Assembly (NCBI GenBank): GCA_003220615.1
Contig: QHTB01000133.1
Span: forward strand, 1 to 64,000
Length of the DNA stretch: 64,000 bases
Direction of reading: 5' to 3'
Source of the DNA: Candidatus Rokuibacteriota bacterium
Lineage (GTDB): Bacteria; Methylomirabilota; Methylomirabilia; Rokubacteriales; CSP1-6
The position numbers and the translations under genes are program-made. The notes below the pieces were generated by a model. That model ran no database searches. It saw only the letters and a program-made list of their open reading frames with translations, and was not told the origin of the DNA. How positions within the stretch are numbered: position 1 is the first letter of the stretch; each line of letters starts with the position of its first letter. This document shows positions 17,363-26,049 of this stretch, piece after piece.

Positions 17363-19552
17363 CTACCGGCCGACCTTCTGCAGGTATTCCGGGCCCACCA
17401 GGATCTCGCGCGGCTTGGCGCCCTGGCCGGGGCCAATGATCCGGTCCTGCTCCATCATGTCGATGAAGCGCGCGGCCTTCGGATAGCCGAGGCCCATGCG
17501 GCGCTGGAGGAACGAGATGGACCCCGCGCGCTGGCCGATCACGAGCCGCACACAGTCCCAGTAGAGGTCGTCGCGCTCGGCGCCGTCACCGCCCGCTCCG
17601 CCCGCGTTGTCGTCGGTCGGGAGCTGGACTTCCTCGTACACGGCGCGGCCCTGCTTGCGCAGGAACTCGCAGATGGCCTTGACCTCCTCATCGGAGACCC
17701 AGGCGCCGTGCACGCGCGTCAGCTTGTTGGCCCCCGGCGGCACGAAGATCATGTCGCCGCGGCCGAGGAGCTGCTCGGCGCCGTTGGCGTCGAGCACGGT
17801 GCGCGAGTCCACCTTCGAGGCCATCTGGAATGCGATGCGCGTCGGGAAGTTGGCCTTGATGAGCCCGGTGACGACGTCGACCGATGGACGCTGCGTGGCG
17901 ACGATCAGGTGGATGCCGACCGCGCGGGCGATCTGGGCGAGCCGGACCAGCGCCGTCTGGACGTCACCGGACGAGACCAGCATGAGGTCGGCCAGCTCGT
18001 CGATGACGACCAGCCAGTAGGGCAGCCGCTCGCTGGCCTCGACGGCTTTGTTGAAGCCCTCGATGTTACGCACCTGCTTGTTCTGCAGCAGCTTGTAGCG
18101 CTCGTCCATCTTGCCGACGATCCAGCGCAGGCGGGCCGCCGCTTCCTTGGCGTCGGTGACGACGGGCGCCAGCAGATGGGGAATCCCCTCGTAGATGGAC
18201 AGCTCGAGGCGCTTGGGATCGATCAGCAGGAACCGCACCTCCGCCGGCGTCATCCGGTAGAGGATCGAGCAGATCATCACGTTGAGGCCGACCGACTTGC
18301 CAGTGCCGGTGGCGCCGGCGACGAGCAGGTGCGGCATCGCCGTCAGATCGGACACGACGGGCCCACCGGTGACGTCCTTGCCGAGCGCCAGCGGCAGCTT
18401 CTTCTTCGGGTCGACGAAGTCGGCCGAGGCGAAGATCTCCCGCAGGTACACCATGCCCGCCTCGGCGTTCGGCACCTCGATGGCCACGGTGCCCCGACCG
18501 GGGATCGGCCCGACGATGCGCACGGCCGCGGCCTTCAGTCCGAGCGCGAGATCGTCGGCGAGATTGACGACCCGGCTGATCTTCACACCGGCGGCCGGCT
18601 CGAACTCGTACGACGTGATGATCGGCCCCGGGCTCACCTGCACGATCCGGCCCTCGACCTCGAAGTCGAGGAGCTTCTTGCGCAGGGTCTCGGCGTTGTC
18701 CTGCAGCTCCGCGTTGGTGAACGTGTGGTCGGGGCCGTCCGGCGCGTGAAGCAGCCCGGTGGCCGGCAGCTGGAACGACTCGGCGCCGCCCTTGCCGAAG
18801 TCGAACGTCTCCTGCCACGCGAGGCTTGCCGTCGCCCGCTTGCGAGGCTCGACGACGACGGGCGGCGGTGGCGTCTCCACGACGTCGTCGGCGACGTCGC
18901 TCGTCATCGCGGCCGGGATCTCGGTGAGCGGTTCGCCGGCAGCGGCGGTCGCCCGGCCGGGGTGGGCTGGCTTCGACCTGCGCCAGCGCTTGAGGCGCAC
19001 GTTCACCATGCGCGAGACGGCGCTGTACGACACCTGCGTGATGAAGAGCACGCCGATCGGCACACCGGCGATGAGCACGAGCCAGGTGCCGAATTCTCCG
19101 AGCGAGGCCTGGAGCCCGGCCGTCACGCCCCAGCCCACGGCGCCACCGGCACCGGCGTGAGCGGCCTCCGGCCCGAAGTACGACGACGTCTCGGCTAGAA
19201 GACCGGTCGCGCTCAGCACGATGATGCCGAGGCCGACGAACGGCGCCCAGCCGTGCGCCGCCAGCGGTCGCATGAACGCGCTCAGCGCGATGATGACGAG
19301 CAGCAGCGGAAAGAGGAACCCGGCGTAGCCGAGCGCACGGAAGAACGCCCAGCCGAGCCAGACGCCGACGGGACCGACGGGGCCACGCTGAACGCCCGGC
19401 GCCAGCGCGGGATCGAACGTCGCCAGCGCGACCAGGCCGAAGCCGGCCGCCGCCAGCAGCAAGATAGCCTGCGCCTCGCGCAACCACCGGCGCGCCTCCT
19501 TCTTCTTGCGCGCGCGTCGGGGCCGGTCGGGCGTCGAGGCGATCGTCGCCAT
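17363..19552 (-). CDS. ftsK: FtsK/SpoIIIE DNA translocase
   Basis: 729 residues from the ATG at 19552, which overlaps the RNase J stop by one base (TGATG) and has GGAGGTG upstream. Four N-terminal transmembrane helices lie within about residues 28-190. After a short linker come the alpha/beta motor with Walker A GATGTGKS and LLIDPKRLEL, and a C-terminal gamma winged-helix domain (about 665-725) that reads KOPS-like sequences. FtsK pumps chromosome ends at the septum and activates XerCD recombination. The linker is short compared with E. coli FtsK, as in SpoIIIE-type proteins. Two-gene operon with RNase J. Confidence 0.96.
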   Translation of the reverse strand: MATIASTPDRPRRARKKKEARRWLREAQAILLLAAAGFGLVALATFDPALAPGVQRGPVGPVGVWLGWAFFRALGYAGFLFPLLLVIIALSAFMRPLAAHGWAPFVGLGIIVLSATGLLAETSSYFGPEAAHAGAGGAVGWGVTAGLQASLGEFGTWLVLIAGVPIGVLFITQVSYSAVSRMVNVRLKRWRRSKPAHPGRATAAAGEPLTEIPAAMTSDVADDVVETPPPPVVVEPRKRATASLAWQETFDFGKGGAESFQLPATGLLHAPDGPDHTFTNAELQDNAETLRKKLLDFEVEGRIVQVSPGPIITSYEFEPAAGVKISRVVNLADDLALGLKAAAVRIVGPIPGRGTVAIEVPNAEAGMVYLREIFASADFVDPKKKLPLALGKDVTGGPVVSDLTAMPHLLVAGATGTGKSVGLNVMICSILYRMTPAEVRFLLIDPKRLELSIYEGIPHLLAPVVTDAKEAAARLRWIVGKMDERYKLLQNKQVRNIEGFNKAVEASERLPYWLVVIDELADLMLVSSGDVQTALVRLAQIARAVGIHLIVATQRPSVDVVTGLIKANFPTRIAFQMASKVDSRTVLDANGAEQLLGRGDMIFVPPGANKLTRVHGAWVSDEEVKAICEFLRKQGRAVYEEVQLPTDDNAGGAGGDGAERDDLYWDCVRLVIGQRAGSISFLQRRMGLGYPKAARFIDMMEQDRIIGPGQGAKPREILVGPEYLQKVGR

Positions 19553-21225
19553 CACACCTCCAGGATGATCGGCAGCACGATGGGCTTGCGCTGGAAGCGC
19601 TGGTTGATGAACTGCCGCACGGTCGTGCGCACGAGGGCGCCGATGGCCTCGCGGTCCCCCGGGGTGGCGGGATCGCGGCCGGTCACCGCATCCATGACCG
19701 CCTGCTTGATCTCGTCGATGAGCGGCCGATTTTCCTGCATGTAGACGAACCCGCGGGAGGCGATCTCGGGTCCGCTGACGACGCGGCCCGTGCGATCGAT
19801 CACCAGCGACACCGCGACCAGGCCGCTCTCGGCCAGGATCTGCCGGTCGCGCAGCACGACGCTGCCGATGTCGCCGATGCCCTTGCCGTCGACGAGGACG
19901 CGGTCGACGGGAAGGTGCCCGATCACGCGCGCCGCCGTCTTGGTCATTTCCACGACGGCGCCGTCCTCGACGAGGAAGACGCGATCGGACGCGAGGCCGA
20001 CGCTCTCGGCCAGGCGGGCGTGACCGAGCAGGTGCCGGTACTCGCCGTGGACGGGCATGAAGTAGCGAGGCCGCGTCAGGTTCAGCATGAGCTTCAGGTC
20101 TTCCTGGCTGGCGTGGCCGGAGACGTGGACGAAGGCGTTGTCCTCGTACAGCACGTCGGCGCCGCGCCGCAGCAGCGCGTTGATGACGCGGCCGATCGTG
20201 CGCTCGTTGCCGGGGATCACGCGCGCCGAGATGATCACGAGGTCGCCGCGTTCCACCTGCATCGCCCGGTGCTCGCCCGTCGCCAGCAGCGAGAGCGCCG
20301 AGTTCGGCTCGCCCTGGCTGCCGGTGGACAGGATCACCTGGCGCCCGGGCGGCAGCGCGACGAGGTCGTCGAGCGGCATCACCAGGTCGGCCGGCACGCG
20401 CAGGTAGCCGAGCTCGCTGGCGACCCGCACGTTCTTCTCCATGCTCATGCCGAGGAGCGCGACCCGCCGGCCGTGCTCGGCGGCCAGCGTGAGCACCTGC
20501 TGGATCCGATGGATGTGGGAGGCGAAGGTGGCCACGACGATCCGGCCGCTTGCGCGCTGGAAGCGCTCGCGAAGCGCGACGCCGACGTCGAGCTCCGAGC
20601 GCGTGTGACCGGGACGGCCGACGTTCGTCGAGTCGGAGCAGAGCAGGAGCACGCCGTGCTCTCCGAGCTCGGTAAACCGTTTGTAGTCGGGGGTCTCACC
20701 GTCGAGCGGGCTCGGATCGAGCTTGAAGTCGCCGGTGTGGACGATCGTGCCGACTGGCGTGTCGATCGCGAGCCCGATGCCGTCGGCGATCGAGTGGGTC
20801 ACCCGGATCGGCTCGATGCGAAACGGCCCCGCTTCGATGCGGTCGTGGGGCTTCATCGGCCGCAGATCGGCGGTCTCGAGCAGGTTGTGCTCCCGCAGCT
20901 TCTCGGCGACGAGCGCGAGCGTGAGCGGCGTCCCGTAGACGGGAATGCGCGTCGTGCGCAGCAGGTAGGGCAGCGCTCCGATGTGGTCTTCGTGGCCGTG
21001 GGTCAGCAGCACCGCGCGGAAGCCGTCGCGCTTGGCCACGGCGTACGAGAAATCCGGGATGACGTAGTCGATGCCCGGCAGCTCGTCCGGGTCGGGGAAC
21101 ATGAGGCCACAATCGACGGCGACGACGTCGTCACCGAACTCGACGAGCATCATGTTCAAGCCGATCTCGCCGAGGCCTCCCAGGGGGATGAGCCTGACGG
21201 CGGGCTCGGATGTAGATGGCTCCAC
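19552..21225 (-). CDS. rnj: Ribonuclease J (metallo-beta-lactamase/beta-CASP)
   Basis: 557 residues. RNase J is an exo- and endoribonuclease for mRNA turnover and rRNA processing. Seen here are the metallo-beta-lactamase motif THGHEDHIG, HTGDFKLD, SDSTN, the beta-CASP segment GNERTIGRVIN, SGHASQEDLK and MPVHGEYRHL, plus a C-terminal domain. Length matches the family. It is translationally coupled to ftsK downstream. The ATG at 21225 lies just after a GGAGTC-like site. Confidence 0.95.
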   Translation of the reverse strand: MEPSTSEPAVRLIPLGGLGEIGLNMMLVEFGDDVVAVDCGLMFPDPDELPGIDYVIPDFSYAVAKRDGFRAVLLTHGHEDHIGALPYLLRTTRIPVYGTPLTLALVAEKLREHNLLETADLRPMKPHDRIEAGPFRIEPIRVTHSIADGIGLAIDTPVGTIVHTGDFKLDPSPLDGETPDYKRFTELGEHGVLLLCSDSTNVGRPGHTRSELDVGVALRERFQRASGRIVVATFASHIHRIQQVLTLAAEHGRRVALLGMSMEKNVRVASELGYLRVPADLVMPLDDLVALPPGRQVILSTGSQGEPNSALSLLATGEHRAMQVERGDLVIISARVIPGNERTIGRVINALLRRGADVLYEDNAFVHVSGHASQEDLKLMLNLTRPRYFMPVHGEYRHLLGHARLAESVGLASDRVFLVEDGAVVEMTKTAARVIGHLPVDRVLVDGKGIGDIGSVVLRDRQILAESGLVAVSLVIDRTGRVVSGPEIASRGFVYMQENRPLIDEIKQAVMDAVTGRDPATPGDREAIGALVRTTVRQFINQRFQRKPIVLPIILEV

Positions 21226-21265
21226 GAAGACTCCTTTCGCAGCGGGCTCATCGTAGCACCGGCAG

Positions 21266-21862
21266 CTAGCGGGCCCGAAATTTAGAAGCGCCGACGACGC
21301 GCTCCAATGCGCCGATTTCGCTGAGGAAATCGTCGAGACGATCGTACCAGCCGGTCAGATCGCGCACCGAGTAGTGCGCGTTGGCGCCACTGGGATTCGG
21401 AATCACGAAGCAGCGGGTCGGGCCGAGACGGCCAGACTCGTGAGATTGGGCGCCGAGCGCGAAGGCCGAAGGCACGTCACGCAACACGCCACGCTGGAAG
21501 TGCTCCCAGGCGGTGCGGCCGTGGAAGCACGCGACGGCCGGTCGATAGCGCCGCAATCGCCGAAGACAGAGCGGCGCCCAACGCGCGACGTCGCGGTCGG
21601 TCAGCGTGCTCGCGTTGGGGCTCGGCCGCTTGACGACGTCGGTGAACCCGATGCCGAAGTCGAGCAGCCGCCGGTCGAGCTCGGAGCCGAGCGCCGCGAT
21701 CCCCAGCGCGCGTCGGATGGGCGCGGCGAGGCGCGACGCCGAGAACGCCGGCCAGAAGCGATTGTTCGGGCTCGAGAAGTAATGACCGCGCACGACCGAG
21801 CGCGTGCCGGGATTGATCCCGACGAAGACGAGACGCAGTCCGGGGGCCAGGTAATCGGGCAG
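21266..21862 (-). CDS. mug: Mismatch-specific uracil/thymine DNA glycosylase (Mug/TDG type), non-canonical start
   Basis: Conserved Mug/TDG motifs are VFVGINPGTRS, GHYFSSPNNRFWPAFSAS, FTDVVKRPS and NPSGANAHYS. These enzymes remove U or T from G mismatches. The first canonical start is GTG at 21793, but it lies after the essential GINPG motif. The frame stays open upstream without any ATG, GTG or TTG through the end of the neighbouring gene, so the start is probably CTG at 21862 (about 198 residues) or 21850. The coordinates given use CTG 21862. The upstream DUF4239 gene ends at 21880, so the two may be co-transcribed. A sequencing change of an original start cannot be excluded. Confidence 0.82.
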   Translation of the reverse strand: MPDYLAPGLRLVFVGINPGTRSVVRGHYFSSPNNRFWPAFSASRLAAPIRRALGIAALGSELDRRLLDFGIGFTDVVKRPSPNASTLTDRDVARWAPLCLRRLRRYRPAVACFHGRTAWEHFQRGVLRDVPSAFALGAQSHESGRLGPTRCFVIPNPSGANAHYSVRDLTGWYDRLDDFLSEIGALERVVGASKFRAR

Positions 21863-21879
21863 CGTCGGGAATGGGTACC

Positions 21880-22677
21880 TTACCGGCCGCTCTCCGCGCT
21901 GCGACGCAGCTCTTTCTGAAGATTCTGCATGCTTTCCTGGCTCACGCGCAGGAAGCCGCGACGGGGACGATCGAGATCGAGGATGACAAACGTAACGGCG
22001 GCCACGATGACCGTGAGGAGCGTCGTCACGCCGAAGTTGCGGCGCCCGAAGAGCCCGCAGCCGTATCCGACCAGCGCCATCGCCGCGATCGTGGCGAGAA
22101 AGAGCACGGCAAGAACGGTGGGCGGAACATGATCGTCCTGGACCACGAGGCGCCTGGCGTGCAAGTCGATGGTGTCGTTCAACGCCTGGACGAAGAGCGC
22201 CACGGGATTCGAGCTGGGGTATTTCTCGGCCAGAAGATCGGCGCGCGACCAGAGCTGCACCTGGAGGCTCTCGGTGTCCGCGATCGCTTTCGCCAGCGTC
22301 CGATCATCGGCGGCGCGGTAGAAATCGAGCCTGACGTCGGCGTATCGCCGGAGCAGCTCGGCGATCTCCGTCTTGTGGGGCTCGGGGAGCAATCGCGCTC
22401 TCAGGTACGTCGACCCGATGGCGTTCGCCTCGTTCAGGACGAGCCGCTTGCGGACGTCGAAGCGAGACACCGCCATGGCGAACGTGAAGGCCATCAGCAG
22501 CGCGAGCACGCCGAGCGCGCCGGCCGTGATCGCGGTGACCTGGCCCTTGGCCCCCTCGGGGTGAACCCACTGATCTCGCCGGCCCGCCATATACCCGATC
22601 TCCGTGGCCAGCGCCGTGAGGAGCAGCAGACCGATGACGAACAGCCAGGCGTCGCTGCCATAAAAGAAATGGGTCAA
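21880..22677 (-). CDS. DUF4239 (bestrophin-like) membrane protein
   Basis: 265 residues, TTG start at 22677 with GAGG upstream. Transmembrane helices lie at about 10-30 and 48-70, and two near 183-230. The central soluble part (FDVRKRLVLNEANAIGSTYLRARLLPEPH) is the signature of the DUF4239 family, sometimes called bestrophin-like. Its function is not established; related proteins are predicted channels. It lies just upstream of the uracil glycosylase gene. Confidence 0.8.
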   Translation of the reverse strand: MTHFFYGSDAWLFVIGLLLLTALATEIGYMAGRRDQWVHPEGAKGQVTAITAGALGVLALLMAFTFAMAVSRFDVRKRLVLNEANAIGSTYLRARLLPEPHKTEIAELLRRYADVRLDFYRAADDRTLAKAIADTESLQVQLWSRADLLAEKYPSSNPVALFVQALNDTIDLHARRLVVQDDHVPPTVLAVLFLATIAAMALVGYGCGLFGRRNFGVTTLLTVIVAAVTFVILDLDRPRRGFLRVSQESMQNLQKELRRSAESGR

Positions 22678-22765
22678 TGGTCGCCTCGCACGATGCGCAG
22701 ATTATAGGATTCGCGAGCGACCTGTGGAGCGGTTCAGGCGGACGGTCGTGCCGCGGGCGACGACG

Positions 22766-24022
22766 CTAGAACGGCGCTTCGGTCTCCAGGCGCTCGACCA
22801 GCGCGCGGGACTCGCGCAGGAAGGCGGACTTCTCGGCAGCGCTGATGGGCTCGCCCGGGATGAACTTCTCGCTGAGCGGGTTCACGAACGTGCCGCCCTT
22901 GGCGATCCGGTAGTCGAGATGCGGCCCGGTGGCGAGGCCGGTGGCGCCGACGTAGCCGATCACCTGGCGTTGGCTCACGCGCACGCCCGCCCGGAGGCCG
23001 CGGGCGACCGACGAGAGATGGTTGTAAATCGTCTCGTAGCCCGAGCGATGGCGCAGGTGTACCTGGATCCCGTTGCCTTCGTTCCAACCCGCGCGCACGA
23101 TCGTGCCGTCGGCCACGGCGCGCACGGGCGTGCCGACGGGCGCAGCGTAATCGATGGCCAGGTGCGGCCGCACGCCGCCCAGGATCGGATGCGGCCGCGC
23201 GTAGGTGAAGCCCGAGGTGACGCGACTGAACTCGAGCGGCGACTTCAGGAAGCTCTTGCGCAGCGAGCGCCCGGCCAGATCGTAGTAGGCCATCTTGTCG
23301 GTCTTCGTCGCCACGAACCCCACGCCGGTCAGCGTGCGTCCGCTGCTCGTGTACTGCACGGCCAGGATGCGGCCATAGGAGACGAAGGTGTCGCCGGCGT
23401 AGCGCTTCTCGACGAGGAGTCGGAAGCGATCACCGCGGCGCGTGTCGGCCGTGAAGTCGAAGTCGGACTCGAAGATGTTGACGAACGCGAGCACGAGCTG
23501 CGGCGCCTCCCCGATCTCGTCCACCGCCTGGAAGAGCGACGTCTCGACCGTGCCGTGTACCGCCTGAACGCGAATCTCGGGTGTCGTCTCGAAGCGCTTC
23601 ACCGTCCAGCCGCGCTCGCCGGCCACGGCCGCGTAGCCCAGAAACGGATCAGCCTGCCACGATACGCTCGTCGGATCCCCGGCCGGGCTCCAGACGATCT
23701 CGAGCTCGTGGCCAGGCTTGAGCCTGCGCAGCTCGGCGCCCGCCTTCCGCAGCGCCGCGGCGATCTCGGCCGCTGTGCGCGTTTCCAACCCGGCCGCGCC
23801 GAGCGCCTTGACCAGGGTGTCGCCGCGCTTGAGCGTGACGGTCTCCTTGCGCTCCTTCGGCGGCTCGGCGGGCGGCGCCGGCTGGGTCGCGGCGAGAGGC
23901 GTCTCGGTCACGGCCGGCGCCTGAACTGACGCCCGCGGTCGCCACCAGACCGATCCAGCAACGGCAACCATCAGGACAACGACGAGGGCGAGCACGATAC
24001 GCGGCGGCATCCAACGATTCAT
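22766..24022 (-). CDS. M23 (LytM) family peptidoglycan endopeptidase, membrane-anchored
   Basis: 418 residues. An N-terminal anchor (IVLALVVVLMVAVAGSVW) is followed by an OapA/LysM-like region (VTLKRGDTLVKALGAAG, about 60-115), a middle domain, and a C-terminal M23 domain. The zinc site shows HLAIDYAAP (HxxxD) and a late GPHLDYRI. MepM-like enzymes usually read HLHY there; here the second His is Asp, a variant I recall from related M23 proteins, so activity is uncertain. The family cuts peptide cross-links in the cell wall during growth. The gene follows rsmA by 5 bases on the same strand. Confidence 0.9.
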   Translation of the reverse strand: MNRWMPPRIVLALVVVLMVAVAGSVWWRPRASVQAPAVTETPLAATQPAPPAEPPKERKETVTLKRGDTLVKALGAAGLETRTAAEIAAALRKAGAELRRLKPGHELEIVWSPAGDPTSVSWQADPFLGYAAVAGERGWTVKRFETTPEIRVQAVHGTVETSLFQAVDEIGEAPQLVLAFVNIFESDFDFTADTRRGDRFRLLVEKRYAGDTFVSYGRILAVQYTSSGRTLTGVGFVATKTDKMAYYDLAGRSLRKSFLKSPLEFSRVTSGFTYARPHPILGGVRPHLAIDYAAPVGTPVRAVADGTIVRAGWNEGNGIQVHLRHRSGYETIYNHLSSVARGLRAGVRVSQRQVIGYVGATGLATGPHLDYRIAKGGTFVNPLSEKFIPGEPISAAEKSAFLRESRALVERLETEAPF

Positions 24023-24027
24023 TCCTC

Positions 24028-24822
24028 TCAGGATAGCCGGGTCACCACCTGACCGAACTCATGAATTGTGAGGGTTTCGGCGCGACGGCCGGGGTCGATC
24101 CCCGCCGCCGCGAGACCCCGCCGCACCGTGTCGGACGCCAGTCCGAGGCCCCCGGCCAGGGCATTCCCCAGCGTCTTTCTCCGCTGGGCGAAGGCCGCCC
24201 GGACGACGGTGTGGAAGCGCCGCTCGTCAGGGACCTCGACGCGGGGAGCTGAAAGGACGCGGAGATGCACGACGGCGGACTCGACCTGGGGCGGTGGTCG
24301 GAAGGCGCCGGGCGGTACGCGGAGCGCCAGTCGGACGTCGCAATAGAGCTGGGTGAGCACGCTGAGGCTGCCGTACGTCTTGCCGCCGGGAGGCGCGGCC
24401 AGGCGCTCGGCCACCTCGCGCTGGAGCATGAGTGCCATCTCGCCGATGGCCCGGCGCGCGCTCACGAGCGACATCAAGATCGGCTTCGACACGCTATAGG
24501 GCAAATTACCCAGGACGATCACCCTGCCGCCGGGCGGGGCCACGAGCGTCCCGTAGTCCCACGTGCGGGCATCGGCGTCGATGACCTCGACGGACTCGAA
24601 GCGCCCACGCAGCTCGGCCGCGAGCCGGCGATCGACCTCGAGCGCGATGACGCGGCCGGCGCGCCGCGCGAGCTCGCCCGTCAGCGCGCCCTGCCCCGGA
24701 CCGATCTCGAGCACGAGGTCGTGAGTCGTCGGCGCGACGAGATCGACGATGCCGCGAGCGATGGCGGCGTCGCGCAGGAAATGCTGGCCGAGAGCGCGGC
24801 GCCGGTCGTTCACGTTTCTCAC
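24028..24822 (-). CDS. rsmA: 16S rRNA adenine dimethyltransferase RsmA (KsgA)
   Basis: 264 residues. It dimethylates two adjacent adenines in the 3' hairpin of 16S rRNA during 30S maturation. Motifs: LGQHFLRD, SAM loop EIGPGQGALT, ALEVDRRLA, catalytic NLPYSVSKPI, and C-terminal FAQRRKTLGNAL. The start is GTG at 24822, or GTG at 24813; neither has a strong ribosome site. It is divergent from the Usp gene across 62 bases. Confidence 0.95.
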   Translation of the reverse strand: MRNVNDRRRALGQHFLRDAAIARGIVDLVAPTTHDLVLEIGPGQGALTGELARRAGRVIALEVDRRLAAELRGRFESVEVIDADARTWDYGTLVAPPGGRVIVLGNLPYSVSKPILMSLVSARRAIGEMALMLQREVAERLAAPPGGKTYGSLSVLTQLYCDVRLALRVPPGAFRPPPQVESAVVHLRVLSAPRVEVPDERRFHTVVRAAFAQRRKTLGNALAGGLGLASDTVRRGLAAAGIDPGRRAETLTIHEFGQVVTRLS

Positions 24823-24884
24823 GGTACTACACCACGACGCGCTGGCATCGGCGTTGCTAAACTCCTCATCGGGGAGGGTCTGCC

Positions 24885-25361
24885 ATGTTCAAAAAGATCC
24901 TGGTCGGCACCGATTTCTCGGAGGCCTCGGACGAAGCGCGGCGGGTCGCCATCGAGCTGGCGCGGCGCCTCGGCGCCGAGCTCGAGATCGTCCACGTGGA
25001 GGAACCGCTCCCGGCGTACGCCTTCGCAGAAGGCCCGCTGCCAGACCTTCCGCGGTTACAAGAAGAAGTCCGGACCTGGGCCGAGCGCCAGCTCGAAGAT
25101 CTCGCCAGGGGCGCGCGCGCATCGGGCGTGAGCACGACGACGGCCGTCCTCCTCGGCGTGCCGGCGAACACGATCGTCGAGGCCGCTCGCACCGAGCGCG
25201 CCGATCTGATCGTGGTGGGAACTCACGGACGGACCGGGCTCGAGCGCGTGCTCCTCGGCTCGGTCGCCGAGCGTGTCGTCCGCAACGCCCCGTGCGCGGT
25301 CCTGACGGTCAGGCAGACGCCAGACGCGACGCAGGGCGCGAAGCCGAAGGCCGCCGCCTGA
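24885..25361 (+). CDS. Universal stress protein (UspA family), ATP-binding type
   Basis: 158 residues, one Usp domain (KILVGTDFSEASDEA at the N-terminus) with a clear nucleotide loop GTHGRTGLERVLLGSVAE, the G2xG9xG(S/T) pattern of ATP-binding members. A polar C-terminal tail of about 15 residues follows. These cytoplasmic proteins respond to starvation and stress. It stands alone, divergent from rsmA and convergent with coaE. GGGAGG lies upstream of the ATG. Confidence 0.93.
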   Translation: MFKKILVGTDFSEASDEARRVAIELARRLGAELEIVHVEEPLPAYAFAEGPLPDLPRLQEEVRTWAERQLEDLARGARASGVSTTTAVLLGVPANTIVEAARTERADLIVVGTHGRTGLERVLLGSVAERVVRNAPCAVLTVRQTPDATQGAKPKAAA

Positions 25362-25364
25362 GCC

Positions 25365-26003
25365 TCAGCGCGCCTGGCGCTGGGCGAGCTCGGACGTGAG
25401 CGCGGCGTGCACGTGCCGCACCTGGTCTTCGGTGGCAGCGCGGTCACCGGAGTTGTCGATCACGTGGTCGGCCAGACGCGCCTTCTCGGCGAGCGGCATC
25501 TGGCTGCGGATCCTGGCCAGCGCCTCCTCGCGCGTGCAACCGTCGCGGCCGATGAGCCGCCCGATCTGCGTCGTCTCGTCGGTGACGACGACCACCAGCC
25601 GATCCATGTTCTTGTAGTTGCCGCTCTCGATCATCACCGCGGCATCGAACATGACGACACCACGAAAGCCCGCCCTGGTCAGGTCGACCAGCGTTCCGTC
25701 GAACCGCTGCCGGATCCGGGGATGCGTCAGGGCCTCGAGCCGGCGCCGGCGATCGGCGCTGGCGAAGACGATGGCGCCGAGCGCCTTGCGGTCGAGGCGG
25801 CCGTCGGCCTGCAGCATCGCGGGGCCGAACTCCTCCACGATCTCGGCGAGCGCCGGCTGGCCCGGCTCCACGACTTCACGGGCCAGCACGTCGGCGTCGA
25901 TGATGACCGCCCCCAGGCCGCGGAACATCGTCGCGACCGTGCTCTTGCCGGTGGCGATCCCACCGGTCAGCCCGACGAGCAGGAAGGGACGGGCCTCCAT
26001 CAT
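25365..26003 (-). CDS. coaE: Dephospho-CoA kinase
   Basis: 212 residues from the tandem ATG at 26003 (a second follows at 26000); a longer frame to 26123 has no family similarity and overlaps the divergent gene. The P-loop GLTGGIATGKS is at the N-terminus, followed by DADVLAREVVEPG, the CoA-binding HPRIRQRF and the lid segment. It phosphorylates dephospho-CoA, the last step of coenzyme A synthesis. No clear ribosome site. Only 46 bases separate it from the divergent zinc-ribbon membrane protein gene. Confidence 0.95.
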   Translation of the reverse strand: MMEARPFLLVGLTGGIATGKSTVATMFRGLGAVIIDADVLAREVVEPGQPALAEIVEEFGPAMLQADGRLDRKALGAIVFASADRRRRLEALTHPRIRQRFDGTLVDLTRAGFRGVVMFDAAVMIESGNYKNMDRLVVVVTDETTQIGRLIGRDGCTREEALARIRSQMPLAEKARLADHVIDNSGDRAATEDQVRHVHAALTSELAQRQAR

Positions 26004-26049
26004 TGCGCATTGTACGAGGTCGGTGCGTGCTAGGGTCGTTGAAGGCGTC

